64,000 bases of DNA. Origin: Miltoncostaea sp963823515. Its GTDB lineage: Bacteria > Actinomycetota > Thermoleophilia > Miltoncostaeales > Miltoncostaeaceae. Each line of letters starts with the position of its first letter. Positions within the stretch are counted from its first letter, which is position 1. The notes below the pieces were generated by a model. It saw only the letters and a program-made list of their open reading frames with translations, was not told the DNA's origin and did not search any database. Positions 23,828-33,027 of this stretch are shown piece by piece. Where the stretch lies: positions 1-64,000 of the forward strand of contig CAWGMB010000005.1 in the NCBI GenBank assembly GCA_963823515.1, in the 5' to 3' direction. The position numbers were made by a program, and so were the translations under genes.

Positions 23828-25405
23828 GTGAGCGCCACCAGGATCGTGACGACCATCTCGGGGGTTCCCGTCGACACGGTCTACGAGCCCGGCGACGCGC
23901 CCGCGCCGCCCCCGCCTCCGGGCGAGTACCCCTACACGCGCGGCCTGCACCCCCAGATGTATCGCACGCGCCCCTGGACGATGCGGATGTTCGCCGGGTT
24001 CGGCGCGCCCGAGGACACCAACGCCCGCTTCCACCACCTGCTGTCGGAGGGGCAGACCGGCCTCTCGACGGCCTTCGACATGCCGACCCTGATGGGCTAC
24101 GACCCCGACCACCCCTCATCGCTCGGCGAGGTCGGGCGCGAGGGGGTCTCGGCGGCGTCGGCCGCCGACATGGAGCGGCTCTACGCGGGCATCGACCTCG
24201 GCGCTGTCTCGACCTCGCTGACCATCTCGGGCCCGGCGCCGGTCACGCTCGCGCACTTCGTGGTGGCGGCCGGACGGGCGGGCGTCGAGCCCGCGCGCCT
24301 TCGCGGCACCCTGCAGGCCGACATCCTCAAGGAGTTCATCGCCCAGAAGGAGTGGGTTGTGGGCGAGCGCCCCTCGATGCGCCTGATCGGCGACCTCATC
24401 GCCTGGTGCACCGACGAGATGCCGCTCTGGCACCCCGTCTCGGTGAGCGGGTACCACATCCGCGAGGCCGGCTCGACGGCCGCGCAGGAGTTGGCCTTCA
24501 CGCTCGCCGACGGCCTCGCCTACGTCGAGGAGCTCGTCGCACGCGGGGTCGACCCCGACAGCTTCCTGCCCCGCTTCTCGTTCTTCTTCAACCTCCACAT
24601 CGAGCTCTTCGAGGAGATCGCCAAGCTGCGCGCGGCGCGGCGCCTGTGGGCGACGCTGATGCGCGAGCGGGTGGGCGCGCGCGATCCGCGCTCGTGGCAG
24701 ATGCGCACCCACGTCCAGACCTCGGGCGTCTCGCTCACGGCCCAGCAGCCGATGCTGAACCTGGCGCGGGTGGCGATCGAGGCGCTCGGCGCCGTGCTCG
24801 CCGGCACGCAGAGCCTGCACACCAACGCCTACGACGAGACCCTGTCGATCCCGACGCCCGAGTCGGCGACGCTCGCCCTGCGCACACAGCAGATGATCGC
24901 CGAGGAGACGGGCGTCGCGGCCGTGGCCGACCCGCTCGGCGGCTCGTACTACGTGGAGTCGCTCACCGACGAGATCGAGCGCCGGGCGATGGACTACATC
25001 GCGCGCATCGACGCGATGGGCGGGATGGTCGCCGCCGTCGAGGAAGGCTTCCCGCAGGCCGAGATCGCCGACGCCTCGTACGCCTACCAGCGCGAGTTCG
25101 AGCAGGGCGAGCGGCGCGTGGTGGGCGTGAACGCCCACGTGGAGGCCGAGGGAGAGGAGCCGCCGATCCACCGCGCCGACCACGGGGTCGAGGTCCGTCA
25201 GGTGGAGCGCGTGCGGGCGCTGCGCGCGGGCCGTGATGCGACCGCGCACGCCGCCGCCCTCGCGCGGCTGCGCGCCGCCTGCGCCGGTGACGACAACGTG
25301 ATGCCGCACCTGATCGCGGCCGCCGAGGCCGACGCGACGGTCGGCGAGATGTGCGACGTCTTCCGCGACGTGTGGGGGGCGTACCGCGACCCCGGGCGAT
25401 GGTGA
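23828..25405 (+). CDS. Acyl-CoA mutase large subunit (methylmalonyl-CoA mutase-like)
   Basis: 525 residues, the size of the substrate-binding subunit alone. The barrel signature 'YPYTRGLHPQMYRTRPW' is followed by 'QTGLSTAFDMPTLMGYD', 'SMRLIGDLIAWC', 'VSGYHIREAGSTAAQELAFTLADG' and 'QSLHTNAYDE'. Tyr in 'HPQMY' is at the position of the active-site Tyr of methylmalonyl-CoA mutase, but substrate choice is not certain. The cobalamin-binding small subunit is not adjacent and must be encoded elsewhere. The GTG at 23828 follows CAGGGGGAT. An extended C-terminal segment (after ~430) replaces the B12 domain. Confidence 0.88.
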   Translation: MSATRIVTTISGVPVDTVYEPGDAPAPPPPPGEYPYTRGLHPQMYRTRPWTMRMFAGFGAPEDTNARFHHLLSEGQTGLSTAFDMPTLMGYDPDHPSSLGEVGREGVSAASAADMERLYAGIDLGAVSTSLTISGPAPVTLAHFVVAAGRAGVEPARLRGTLQADILKEFIAQKEWVVGERPSMRLIGDLIAWCTDEMPLWHPVSVSGYHIREAGSTAAQELAFTLADGLAYVEELVARGVDPDSFLPRFSFFFNLHIELFEEIAKLRAARRLWATLMRERVGARDPRSWQMRTHVQTSGVSLTAQQPMLNLARVAIEALGAVLAGTQSLHTNAYDETLSIPTPESATLALRTQQMIAEETGVAAVADPLGGSYYVESLTDEIERRAMDYIARIDAMGGMVAAVEEGFPQAEIADASYAYQREFEQGERRVVGVNAHVEAEGEEPPIHRADHGVEVRQVERVRALRAGRDATAHAAALARLRAACAGDDNVMPHLIAAAEADATVGEMCDVFRDVWGAYRDPGRW

Positions 25406-25529
25406 GCACGGCGGTCGCGGGCTCCGATCCAGCGTGGCCTGGCCGCTGCCGGGGCGGCCCGCGCCGGTGACCGGCGGACTGCGCGCGTGAGCACCGGCGG
25501 GACATCTCGGAGGCGCGCGACCGGATCCG

Positions 25530-26621
25530 TCACGCGCTCGAGGGGCCCGGGCCGGGCTGATCGGCCCCGTCGGGGTCGCCGCGCCCGAGGGGCACCAGGC
25601 GGGTGCCGGTGGCCTTGAACGTCGCGACGGCCTCGTCGCCTTCGGCGAGGCCCATCCGATCGAGCGACATCGTCGTTATCTCGGCGGTGAGCCCGGCCAC
25701 CTGGACGCGGGCGAGGTTGGAGAGCCGCACGACCGACGTGATCCGCCCCCGCAGGTGGTTGAGCGTGGAGTCGGCGGCGACCGCGTGCGCGATGGTGATC
25801 TCCGACGGCTGCACCACGACGCCCACCGGACCCGCGAGGCGGTCGCTGGAGTAGACCGTCGCCCCGCCGGCCAGGCGGACCAGGGTGAGCCCGCCCTCCT
25901 CGCCCGCCGCCCGCCCCGGGAGCAGGTTCGCGCCCGTGAGGCTCGCGACGAAGGGGTCGGCCGGCCGGGCGATCAGGTCGCCGGGCGCGCCCTGCTGCAC
26001 GAGCCGTCCGGCCTCCAGCACCGCCACCCGGCCGGCGAGGGCGCTCGCGTCCGTGAAGCTGTGGGTCACCAGCAGCGTGGGCAGGCCGAGCTCGGCGAGG
26101 AGCTCGCGCAGCTCGCCGCGCACCGCCTCGCGCGTGTGGGGGTCGAGCGCGGCCATCGGCTCGTCGAGCAGGAGCACGTCCGGCTCGCGCGCGAGAGCGC
26201 GCGCCAGGGCGACGCGCTGGCGCTCACCGCCCGACAGCTCGGCCGGCCGAGCGCCGGACAGGTGTCCGATGCGCAGGCGCTCGAGTATCTCGCGCGACCG
26301 ACGGCGGCCGCCGAAGCCCACGTTGGCGAGGACGCTCATATGGGGGAACAGGGCGTACTCCTGGAACACGAGGCCCACCCGGCGGCGCTCGGGCGCCAGA
26401 TCGATCCGGCGCTCCGCGTCGAACAGCACGCGCCCGCCGAGCGCGATCCTCCCGCGCTCCGGGCGGGTGAGCCCGGCGATCGCCCGCAGCAGGCTCGACT
26501 TGCCCGATCCCGAGGGCCCGACCACCGCCACCGTCTCGGCGCCCACCGCGAGGGCGAGCGTCAGGCGGAAGGAGCGTCGCGGAAGATCGAGGTCGAGGGA
26601 GAGAGGAGGCGGTTGGTCCAC
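25530..26621 (-). CDS. modC: Molybdate ABC transporter ATP-binding protein
   Basis: 363 residues. Walker A 'GPSGSGKSS', Q-loop 'FQEYALFPHM', signature 'LSGGERQRVALARAL' and Walker B 'VLLLDEPMAALD'. A C-terminal TOBE/MOP oxyanion-binding domain ('LRGRITSVVRLSNLARVQV') distinguishes ModC from generic importers. Last gene of modABC; its start overlaps modB by about 60 bases. Confidence 0.9.
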   Translation of the reverse strand: MDQPPPLSLDLDLPRRSFRLTLALAVGAETVAVVGPSGSGKSSLLRAIAGLTRPERGRIALGGRVLFDAERRIDLAPERRRVGLVFQEYALFPHMSVLANVGFGGRRRSREILERLRIGHLSGARPAELSGGERQRVALARALAREPDVLLLDEPMAALDPHTREAVRGELRELLAELGLPTLLVTHSFTDASALAGRVAVLEAGRLVQQGAPGDLIARPADPFVASLTGANLLPGRAAGEEGGLTLVRLAGGATVYSSDRLAGPVGVVVQPSEITIAHAVAADSTLNHLRGRITSVVRLSNLARVQVAGLTAEITTMSLDRMGLAEGDEAVATFKATGTRLVPLGRGDPDGADQPGPGPSSA

Positions 26622-27388
26622 GAGGACGCCAGTTTGACGAGGAGCAGGATCGCGCCGCTCACGACGATGAGCAGCCCGCCGATGGCCAGGGCGGCGTCGA
26701 AGTCGTTCTCGAACTCGGAGTAGACCGCCAGCGGCAGGGTCTGGGTGACCCCCTGAAGGTTGCCGGCGAAGATGATCGTCGCCCCGAACTCGCCCAGGCC
26801 GCGCGCGAACGCCAGGGCCCAGCCCGCCGCCAGGCCGCCGGAGGAGAGCGGTAGACAGACCCGCCAGAAGGTCCGGCCGGGCCCGGCGCCGAGGCTGCGC
26901 GCGGCGTCAACCATCGTCGTGTTGACGGCCTCGAACGCCGCGATCGCCTGGCGGATGTAGAAGGGGCTCGCGACGAAGGCGACGGCCATCACCACCGCCG
27001 CTTCGGTGAACGGGATCTGGACCCCCAGGGCGTCGAGCTCGCCGCCCAGGAGTCCCGCGCGGCCGAAGGCCGCGAACAGGGCGATGCCCGCGACGACCGG
27101 GGGCATCACCAGGGGGAGCTCGACGAGGGTGATCAGGATCTGCCGCCCCGGGAAGCGGTGGACGGCGATCAGGTGCGCGGCCGGCGTCCCGACGAGCAGG
27201 ATCAGGACGCTCGCGATCAGGCTCGTGCGCAGGCTCAGCAGCAGCGCGTCGGTCGCGACGTCGCTGCCGAGCTGCGACCACATCTCCGCCGGAGGTATGC
27301 GCAGGAAGATCGCCAGCACGGGGAGCACCAGGAACGCCATCACGACGGCCGTCAGGGCGACGCTCACGGCTCCGAAGACGTGCCTCAC
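26561..27388 (-). CDS. modB: Molybdate ABC transporter permease
   Basis: 275 residues, about six helices. The ATPase-coupling EAA-type loop reads 'VDAARSLGAGPGRTFWRVCLP' and 'GLGEFGATIIFAGNLQG' is characteristic of ModB. ATGA overlap with modA upstream. Confidence 0.9.
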   Translation of the reverse strand: MRHVFGAVSVALTAVVMAFLVLPVLAIFLRIPPAEMWSQLGSDVATDALLLSLRTSLIASVLILLVGTPAAHLIAVHRFPGRQILITLVELPLVMPPVVAGIALFAAFGRAGLLGGELDALGVQIPFTEAAVVMAVAFVASPFYIRQAIAAFEAVNTTMVDAARSLGAGPGRTFWRVCLPLSSGGLAAGWALAFARGLGEFGATIIFAGNLQGVTQTLPLAVYSEFENDFDAALAIGGLLIVVSGAILLLVKLASSWTNRLLSPSTSIFRDAPSA

Positions 27389-28161
27389 GGTCGGGCCGGC
27401 AGGCCGAACCCGTGCCGCGCCAGGGCGGCCCGGCCCGGGCTGCCGACGACCCGGCGCACAAAGGCCTCCGCGGCGTCGCGGCGGGGCGATGCCGCCACGA
27501 CCGCGATCGCATACTCAACCGCCGGCTGCGCGGCCGCGGGCACGGGGACCTGGGTGACGTCCGCCACCACCGGTTTCACGTCGGTGCGATAGACCAGGCC
27601 CGCGTCCGCCTCGCCGATGGCCACCTTGGCGACGATCGCCTTCACGTCCTGCTCCCGGCTGACGACGTTTCCGAGGGCCGCGTCGAGCCCGAGGGCCGCG
27701 AGCGCCGTCCGCGTGTAGGCGCCGATCGGGACGCCGGCATCGCCGATCACCAGCTTCACCCCCGGCTTCGCGAGGTCGCCGATCCGGCGGATGTCGGCCG
27801 GGTTGGACCGCGGGACGATCGCCACCAGGCGGTTGGTCGCGAACACCCGCGGCGCGAGCACGAGGCCCCGGTCGTGGAGCGCCTCGGCGTACCTGGGGCT
27901 GGCGGAGGCGAACACGTCGGCGGGAGCGCCCTGCTCGATCTGGAAGGCGAGCCGGTCCGAACCGGCGAAGCTGAAGGCCGCGCCCGGGTCGATCTCCCGG
28001 AACGCCTCGGTCAGCGACGCGGCCGCGAACACCGTCGCGCCCGGGCGGGCGTCGCCGGCGCCCTCGTCCGACGACCCGCAGGCCGCGAGAAGGAGCGCCG
28101 CGACCACCGCGACGCCCACGGAGAGCGGGCCGCGCCGCGCCCCGGGGCGGAGCGTCGCCAC
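27385..28161 (-). CDS. modA: Molybdate-binding lipoprotein
   Basis: 258 residues. Lipobox 'LLLAACGSS' (signal peptide about 1-27), then 'ATVFAAASLTEAFREI' and 'FAGSDRLAFQIEQGAPADVFASAS', the oxyanion-binding loops of ModA, and 'VVSREQDVKAIVAKVAIGEADAGLVYRTD'. It captures molybdate or tungstate outside the membrane for ModBC. Confidence 0.92.
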   Translation of the reverse strand: MATLRPGARRGPLSVGVAVVAALLLAACGSSDEGAGDARPGATVFAAASLTEAFREIDPGAAFSFAGSDRLAFQIEQGAPADVFASASPRYAEALHDRGLVLAPRVFATNRLVAIVPRSNPADIRRIGDLAKPGVKLVIGDAGVPIGAYTRTALAALGLDAALGNVVSREQDVKAIVAKVAIGEADAGLVYRTDVKPVVADVTQVPVPAAAQPAVEYAIAVVAASPRRDAAEAFVRRVVGSPGRAALARHGFGLPARP

Positions 28162-28164
28162 CCG

Positions 28165-28542
28165 CTACCTCTGGATCATCACGGAGGTCGACTTGACCAC
28201 CGCGCTGACGCTCGCCCCGGCCTTGAGGTCCAGTTCCTCGGCCGACTCGCGGGTGATGATGGCGACGACGCGCGACGGCCCCGAGACGTCCACCTCGACC
28301 TTCGCCAGAAGGCCGTCGACCGTCACCTCGGCCACGATCCCCGCGAGGCGGTTGCGGGCGCTGAGGGTCTCGCCGCCGCGCTCCCCGCGCAGCCGGTCGA
28401 CCTCGGCGGCCGGCACCACGCGGCGGTTGGAGGCGTCGCGCTCGACGGTGATGCGGCCGAGCCGGTCCCACCGTCGCAGCGTGTCGAGGCTGATCCCGAG
28501 CGCGCGGGCCGCCTGGGCGGCGGTGTATGTCTCCCTAGGCAT
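28165..28542 (-). CDS. MerR-HTH plus TOBE (MOP) molybdate-responsive protein
   Basis: 125 residues from the ATG at 28542. N-terminal excisionase/MerR-type helix-turn-helix ('TYTAAQAARALGISLDTLRRWDRLGRI') and one C-terminal molybdate-binding TOBE domain ('RNRLAGIVAEVTVDGLLAKVEVDV'). First gene before modA (three-base gap), so the likely molybdate-sensing regulator of the operon. It has a simpler architecture than classical ModE. Confidence 0.85.
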   Translation of the reverse strand: MPRETYTAAQAARALGISLDTLRRWDRLGRITVERDASNRRVVPAAEVDRLRGERGGETLSARNRLAGIVAEVTVDGLLAKVEVDVSGPSRVVAIITRESAEELDLKAGASVSAVVKSTSVMIQR

Positions 28543-28594
28543 TGCCTGGGCACGATACGACGGGCGCCACCGTCCCGGCAAGGCCTGGGCCGCC

Positions 28595-29380
28595 TCAGCC
28601 CTCCGCGGGGCGGGGCAGCCGCACCAGGCGGTGGTCGGGTGTGAAGAGGCGCCGCACGAGGCCGGCGGCGACGATCGTCGACGCGCACGCGCTCGCGCCG
28701 AGCACGAGGTACATCACCACCGCCTGCACCAGGACGGCGTCGATCGGCTCGACGCCGGCGAGGATCAGCCCGGTCATGGCGCCGGGCAGGAAGACGATCC
28801 CGACCGCCTTGGTGGTCTCGATCTGGGGGATCAGCGCGGTGCGCAGCGCGCCCCGCACGTAGGGCCGGGCCGCCAGTCGCGAGGGCTGGCCGAGCGCGAG
28901 GCGCGCCTCCACCTCGAGCCTGCGGTCGCGCACCTCCTCGATCAGCCGGCGGGCCACGACCACCGCGGCGTTCATCGAGTTGCCGATCGCCAGGCCCGCG
29001 ATCGGCACCAGCGTGCGGCCCTCCAGGGGGAAGACCCCGAGGCCGAAGACCACGCCGAGCGCGACGGCGGCGGTCGCGCCGAACGCGCCGAGGGCGAGCG
29101 GGAAGATCCCCGGCGCCTCGGGCGCGCGCCGCCGGGCGACGTCGGCGCAGAAGAGCAGCATCGCGGCGATCCAGAGCCAGGAGAGGATGAGCGGCCGGTC
29201 CGGGTCGATCACCACGGTCAGCGCGACGCCGACCAGGAGCAGCTGAACGAGCGCCCGCGCGGCCGCCCACACCAGGCTGCGCTCCAGGCCGAGGTGCCCC
29301 GCCACCGACAGGGCCACGGCCACCGCCACGAGCACCAGGGAGGCCGCGACGCCGAGGGCCCCGACGTCACCCTGGGGCAC
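28595..29380 (-). CDS. FetB-like ABC transporter permease (UPF0014)
   Basis: 261 residues from the GTG at 29380, seven or so helices. Family signatures: 'RALVQLLLVGVALTVVID', 'GNSMNAAVVVARRL' and 'PQIETTKAVGIVFLPGAMTGLILAG'. FetAB-type systems are linked to metal (iron) export or homeostasis. The start lies within the end of the ATPase gene (14-base overlap). Confidence 0.85.
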   Translation of the reverse strand: MPQGDVGALGVAASLVLVAVAVALSVAGHLGLERSLVWAAARALVQLLLVGVALTVVIDPDRPLILSWLWIAAMLLFCADVARRRAPEAPGIFPLALGAFGATAAVALGVVFGLGVFPLEGRTLVPIAGLAIGNSMNAAVVVARRLIEEVRDRRLEVEARLALGQPSRLAARPYVRGALRTALIPQIETTKAVGIVFLPGAMTGLILAGVEPIDAVLVQAVVMYLVLGASACASTIVAAGLVRRLFTPDHRLVRLPRPAEG

Positions 29381-30017
29381 GGACCCCCCCGTCCTCGACC
29401 CGCAGCGTGCGACCGCCGAGCCGGGCCGCCTGCGCGGGGTCGTGCGTGACCCACACGATCGGGACGCCGTCGGCCGAGAGGTACCGCGCGAGGTCCTCGA
29501 GTGCACGGCCGGCGGCCTCGTCGAGGCTCGAGGTGGGCTCGTCCATGAGCAGCACCTCGGGCCCGGCGACGAGCGCCCGGGCCAGGCACGCCCTCTGCGA
29601 CTCGCCGCCCGAGAGCTCGCTCGCGCGCCGGTCGAGGAAGCCCGCGTCGAGCTGCGCGCGGGCGAGCGCCGCGCGCATCGCCTCCTCGGTCGCGTCGGGC
29701 GCCGCGACGCGCAGGTTGTCGCGCACCGTGCCGCCGAACGGGGTCGGCTGCTGGAAGACCATCCCCACGCGCCGCCGGTGGGCGAGCGGGTCGAGGACCG
29801 CGAGGTCGTCGCCGCGGAAGAGGATCCGGCCCCGCGTCGGCGCCTCCAGCCGGTTGCAGAGGCGCAGCAGCGTCGACTTGCCGGAGCCCGAGGGCCCCAT
29901 CAGCACGGTCACGCCGTCGGCGGGGATCGCCGCGTTGACGCCGTCGAGTACCGGGCCCTCGGGCGTGTCCACCCCGACCCCCTCGAAGGCGAACAGGGGC
30001 GCGGCGGGCGCGTTCAT
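29367..30017 (-). CDS. FetA-like ABC transporter ATP-binding protein
   Basis: 216 residues. Walker A 'GPSGSGKST', Q-loop 'VFQQPTPFGGT', signature 'LSGGESQRACLARAL', Walker B 'VLLMDEPTSSLD' and switch His in 'WVTHD'. Short form without an accessory domain, as in YbbL/FetA. Pairs with the permease downstream and overlaps the histidine kinase stop by four bases, so the pair is probably transcribed with the two-component genes. Confidence 0.87.
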   Translation of the reverse strand: MNAPAAPLFAFEGVGVDTPEGPVLDGVNAAIPADGVTVLMGPSGSGKSTLLRLCNRLEAPTRGRILFRGDDLAVLDPLAHRRRVGMVFQQPTPFGGTVRDNLRVAAPDATEEAMRAALARAQLDAGFLDRRASELSGGESQRACLARALVAGPEVLLMDEPTSSLDEAAGRALEDLARYLSADGVPIVWVTHDPAQAARLGGRTLRVEDGGVRAPG

Positions 30018-31394
30018 CGCCCGCTCGCCGCGGGCAGCATGATCCAGGCGTCGAGGCCGCCTCCGGGAGGGTTGGCCACATGGGCCTCGCCGCCGTGCGC
30101 CCTGGCGATGGCCCGGACGATCGCCAGCCCCAGGCCGCTGCCGCCGCGCCCGCGCGCCGGGTCGGCGCGGGCGAATCGCTCGAAGGCATGGCCGACGAAG
30201 GCCTCCGGCATCCCGGGGCCCTCGTCGACGACGTGCAGCTCGATGGTGCCGTCGCGGGCCCGCGCCCGCAGGCGCACCGGGCCGCCCCCGTGGCGCAGGG
30301 CGTTCTCGACGAGGTTGGAGAGGGCCTGCTCCAACCGCTCAGGGTCGCCATCGAAGCGCGCGCCGTCCGCGTCCACCGTGATCGGCCGCCCGAGCGCGTC
30401 CGCCCGGGCCGAGTGCCGGGCCGCGACCTCGTCCAGGAGCGCGCGCGCGTCGAGCGGCACGCGACGCAGGGGCATGCCGGAGGCGTCGGCGCGCGCCATC
30501 ACGAGCAGGTCCTCGGCCAGGCCGACGAGCCGGTCGGTCTCCTCTCCCGCCGAGGCGATGGAGGCGCGCAGCTCGTCCGCGGTGTGCTCGTGGCGCAGGG
30601 CCAGCTCCAGCTCGGTCTTCAGGATCGTGAGGGGGGTGCGCAGCTCGTGGCTTGCGTCGGAGACGAACGCCCGCTCGCGGGTGACGGCCCGCTCCACCCG
30701 CTCCAGCATGGCGTTGAGCGTCTCGCCGAGGCGCCGGATCTCGTCGTCGGCGGCTCCGAGCGGCAGGCGCTCGCCGGGGCTGCCCCCCGAGATCCGCGCG
30801 GCGCGCCGGCGCATCTCCTCCACCGGGCGCAGGGCCGCAGAGGCGACGCCGTATCCCGCGAGCGACGCCAGCAGCAGGGCGATCGGCCCGCCGACGGCCA
30901 GCACGATGCTCAGGTTGCGCACCGCGTCGTCGCGGCTCTCGAGGGCGGTCCCCACCACGATCACCCGACCCGGGACGTCGCCTCCGGCCGGCACCGCGAG
31001 CATGCGCACGCGCTCCTCGACGCCCAGCACGGCACCCGCATCGATCAGTAGCGGCCGGCGGCCCGCCTCGGCGATCTGGGCGGGGTCCAGGAGCGGCGTG
31101 CCGCGCAGGAGCGGCGTGGCGTCCACCACGCGGCCGGAGCGGTCGAGGACCTGGGCGAAGGTGGCCCCGCTCTCGGTGAGCGCGCTGCGCCCCGTCTCGG
31201 CGAGGTCGCCGCCGCTCCCCGTCCACGAGGGCGCTCACGTCGGCCGCGCGGGCGGTGAGCGAGGCGTGGATCGACGCGTCGAGGTCGTCCGCGAGGCTCG
31301 TGCGGATGTAGAGCCCGGCGCCCGCCAGGACCACGGCCATCACGCCCGCGAACGCGAGCGTGAGGCGCAGCCTCAGGGGGAGGCGGGCGAGCAT
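30014..31394 (-). CDS. Sensor histidine kinase, one-base frameshift
   Basis: 1381 bases, which is 460 codons plus one base. The N-terminus ('LPLRLRLTLAFAGVMAVVLAGAGLYIRTSLADDLDASI') ends in frame 'SALVDG' at about 31222; the rest continues in the next frame 'SGGDLAETGRSALTESGATF'. Removing one G from the GGGG there joins them into a 459-residue protein: two membrane helices with a periplasmic sensor, HAMP (~190-245), H-box 'SDASHELRTPLT', N-box 'NLVENALRHG', and G-boxes 'DEGPGMPE' and 'GSGLGLAI'. Either a sequencing error or a recent mutation. Confidence 0.82.
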
Positions 31395-32075
31395 CCACCG
31401 TCCGCGCGCATCAGGTAGCCCGCGCCGCGCACCGTCTCGATCGAGGACACCCCGAAGGGACGGTCGATCTTGTCGCGCAGGTAGCGCACGTAGACGTCCA
31501 CCACGTTGGAGCGGTTCTCGTAGCCGCCGTCCCAGACCCGCTCGAGGAGCTGGAAGCGCGAGAGCACCGTGTCGGGATGGCGCATGAAGGTCTCGAGGAC
31601 CGCGAACTCGGTGGTCGAGAGCTCGATCGGCGTCCCTCCCCGCTCCACCGACCGGCGGGCCGGGTCGAGCGTGAGGTCGCCCGCGCGCAACACCGCGGGG
31701 CGCTCCACCGGTCCGCGTCGGATGACGGCCCGCAGGCGCGCGAGCAGCTCGGTGAACGCGAAGGGCTTCAGCAGGTAGTCGTCGGCCCCGCCGTCGAGCC
31801 CGGCGACGCGGTCCTCGACGCCGTCGCGGGCGGTGAGCATCAGCACCGGCGTCCACACCTGCTGCTCGCGCAGGCGGCGGCAGGTCTCCAGGCCGTCGAT
31901 GCCCGGCAGCATCACGTCGAGGACGATCGCGTCGTACGCGGTGGATGCCGGCCATCCAGAGCGCGTCCTCGCCCGTCCCGGCCACGTCGGTCGCGAGGCC
32001 CTCGGCGGCCAGCCCGCGCTGCAGCAGGCGGGCCATCTTGTCCTCGTCCTCCACCACGAGGATCCGCACGCGCAC
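31373..32075 (-). CDS. OmpR-family response regulator, one-base frameshift
   Basis: 703 bases, 234 codons plus one. The first part reads 'RILVVEDEDKMARLLQRGLA...EDALWMAGI' and then breaks; one base later the frame gives 'TAYDAIVLDVMLPGIDGLETC', which carries the phospho-acceptor Asp. The extra base is a C near 31950. The rest is normal: 'LLKPFAFTELLARL' and a winged helix 'RDKIDRPFGVSSIETVRGAGY'. About 233 residues when repaired. It overlaps the kinase gene. Direct-repeat sites on both sides of the adjacent intergenic region are its likely targets. Confidence 0.82.
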
Positions 32076-32121
32076 CCCTCATCGTAGAACGCCGGTCCCT
32101 ACGCGGAGTGTAGGAGCCGGC

Positions 32122-32138
32122 GGTGAGAACGCCATGAG
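32122..32138 (-). promoter_or_regulatory. Tandem CTCAYS site, facing the response regulator
   Basis: On the minus strand: CTCATG-GCGTT-CTCACC, two half-sites with an 11-bp period, about 50 bases before the response regulator start. OmpR/PhoB-type regulators bind 11-bp direct repeats, so this fits autoregulation. Confidence 0.45.
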
Positions 32139-32147
32139 GGCGGCCGT

Positions 32148-32164
32148 CTCACGGGCCTCTCATC
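32148..32164 (+). promoter_or_regulatory. Tandem CTCAYS site, facing the membrane-protein operon
   Basis: CTCACG-GGCCT-CTCATC, 11-bp period, back-to-back with the minus-strand site and some 60 bases before the start of the next rightward gene. Confidence 0.45.
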
Positions 32165-32226
32165 CGCCCCTGCTCTCCTGGCGCGGTCGATGCGGGCCCT
32201 GCCCGCCGAGAATCCGAGGAGGGGCG

Positions 32227-33027
32227 ATGACGCTCACAGCGCGGGGGATGCTGAACAAGGTCCCCGAGATCACCCTGTACTTCTGGGTCATCAAGATCCT
32301 CTGCACGACGGTCGGCGAGACGGCGTCGGACTACCTCAGCGAGACCCTCGGCTGGGGGCTGACCAACACCACGTACGTCACCGCGGCCATCCTGATCGCG
32401 GTGCTCGGCGTCCAGTTCGGCCTGCGTCGCTACGTGCCGGCGGTCTACTGGGTCGCCGTCGTCCTGATCAGCGTGGTCGGCACCCAGATCACCGACAACC
32501 TGGTCGACAGCCAGGGGGTGGCCCTTCGGACCACCGTGATCGTCTTCTCGATCGCCCTCGCCGCCGTCTTCGCCGCCTGGTACGCGAGCGAGCGCACGCT
32601 CTCGATCCACACGATCGTCACCACCCGCCGCGAGGCGTTCTACTGGCTGACGATCCTGTTCACCTTCGCCCTGGGCACGGCGGCCGGCGACTACCTCGCC
32701 GAGACGCTGGCGATCGGCTACTGGAAGTCGGCGCTGCTCTTCGGCGCCGCGATCGCGGTGGTCACCGTCGCCCACTACCGCCTGGGCCTGAACGCGGTGC
32801 TCGCCTTCTGGGCCGCATACGTCCTCACCCGCCCATTGGGCGCCTCGATCGGCGACTACCTCTCCCAGCCGACCGCCGACGGTGGCCTGGGATGGGGAAC
32901 GACGACGACCAGCCTGGTCTTCCTGACCACCATCCTCGCGCTCGTGGCCTTCCTGTCGATGACGCGCCGCGACGTCACCGCCGCAACGCCGCTCGTCCCG
33001 TCCGTCGCCACCGAAGGAGCCTCATGA
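32227..33027 (+). CDS. COG4705-type membrane protein with triple repeat
   Basis: 266 residues, about eight helices, GGAGGGG before the ATG. The family pattern 'KVPEITLYFWVIKILCTTVGETASDYL' is clear. The GETASDYLSETLG motif recurs as 'GTAAGDYLAETLA' and 'GASIGDYLSQPT', so the protein is built from three related helix hairpins each with a conserved Asp-Tyr, suggestive of ion transport. Function unproven. Overlaps the next gene by ATGA. Confidence 0.8.
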   Translation: MTLTARGMLNKVPEITLYFWVIKILCTTVGETASDYLSETLGWGLTNTTYVTAAILIAVLGVQFGLRRYVPAVYWVAVVLISVVGTQITDNLVDSQGVALRTTVIVFSIALAAVFAAWYASERTLSIHTIVTTRREAFYWLTILFTFALGTAAGDYLAETLAIGYWKSALLFGAAIAVVTVAHYRLGLNAVLAFWAAYVLTRPLGASIGDYLSQPTADGGLGWGTTTTSLVFLTTILALVAFLSMTRRDVTAATPLVPSVATEGAS

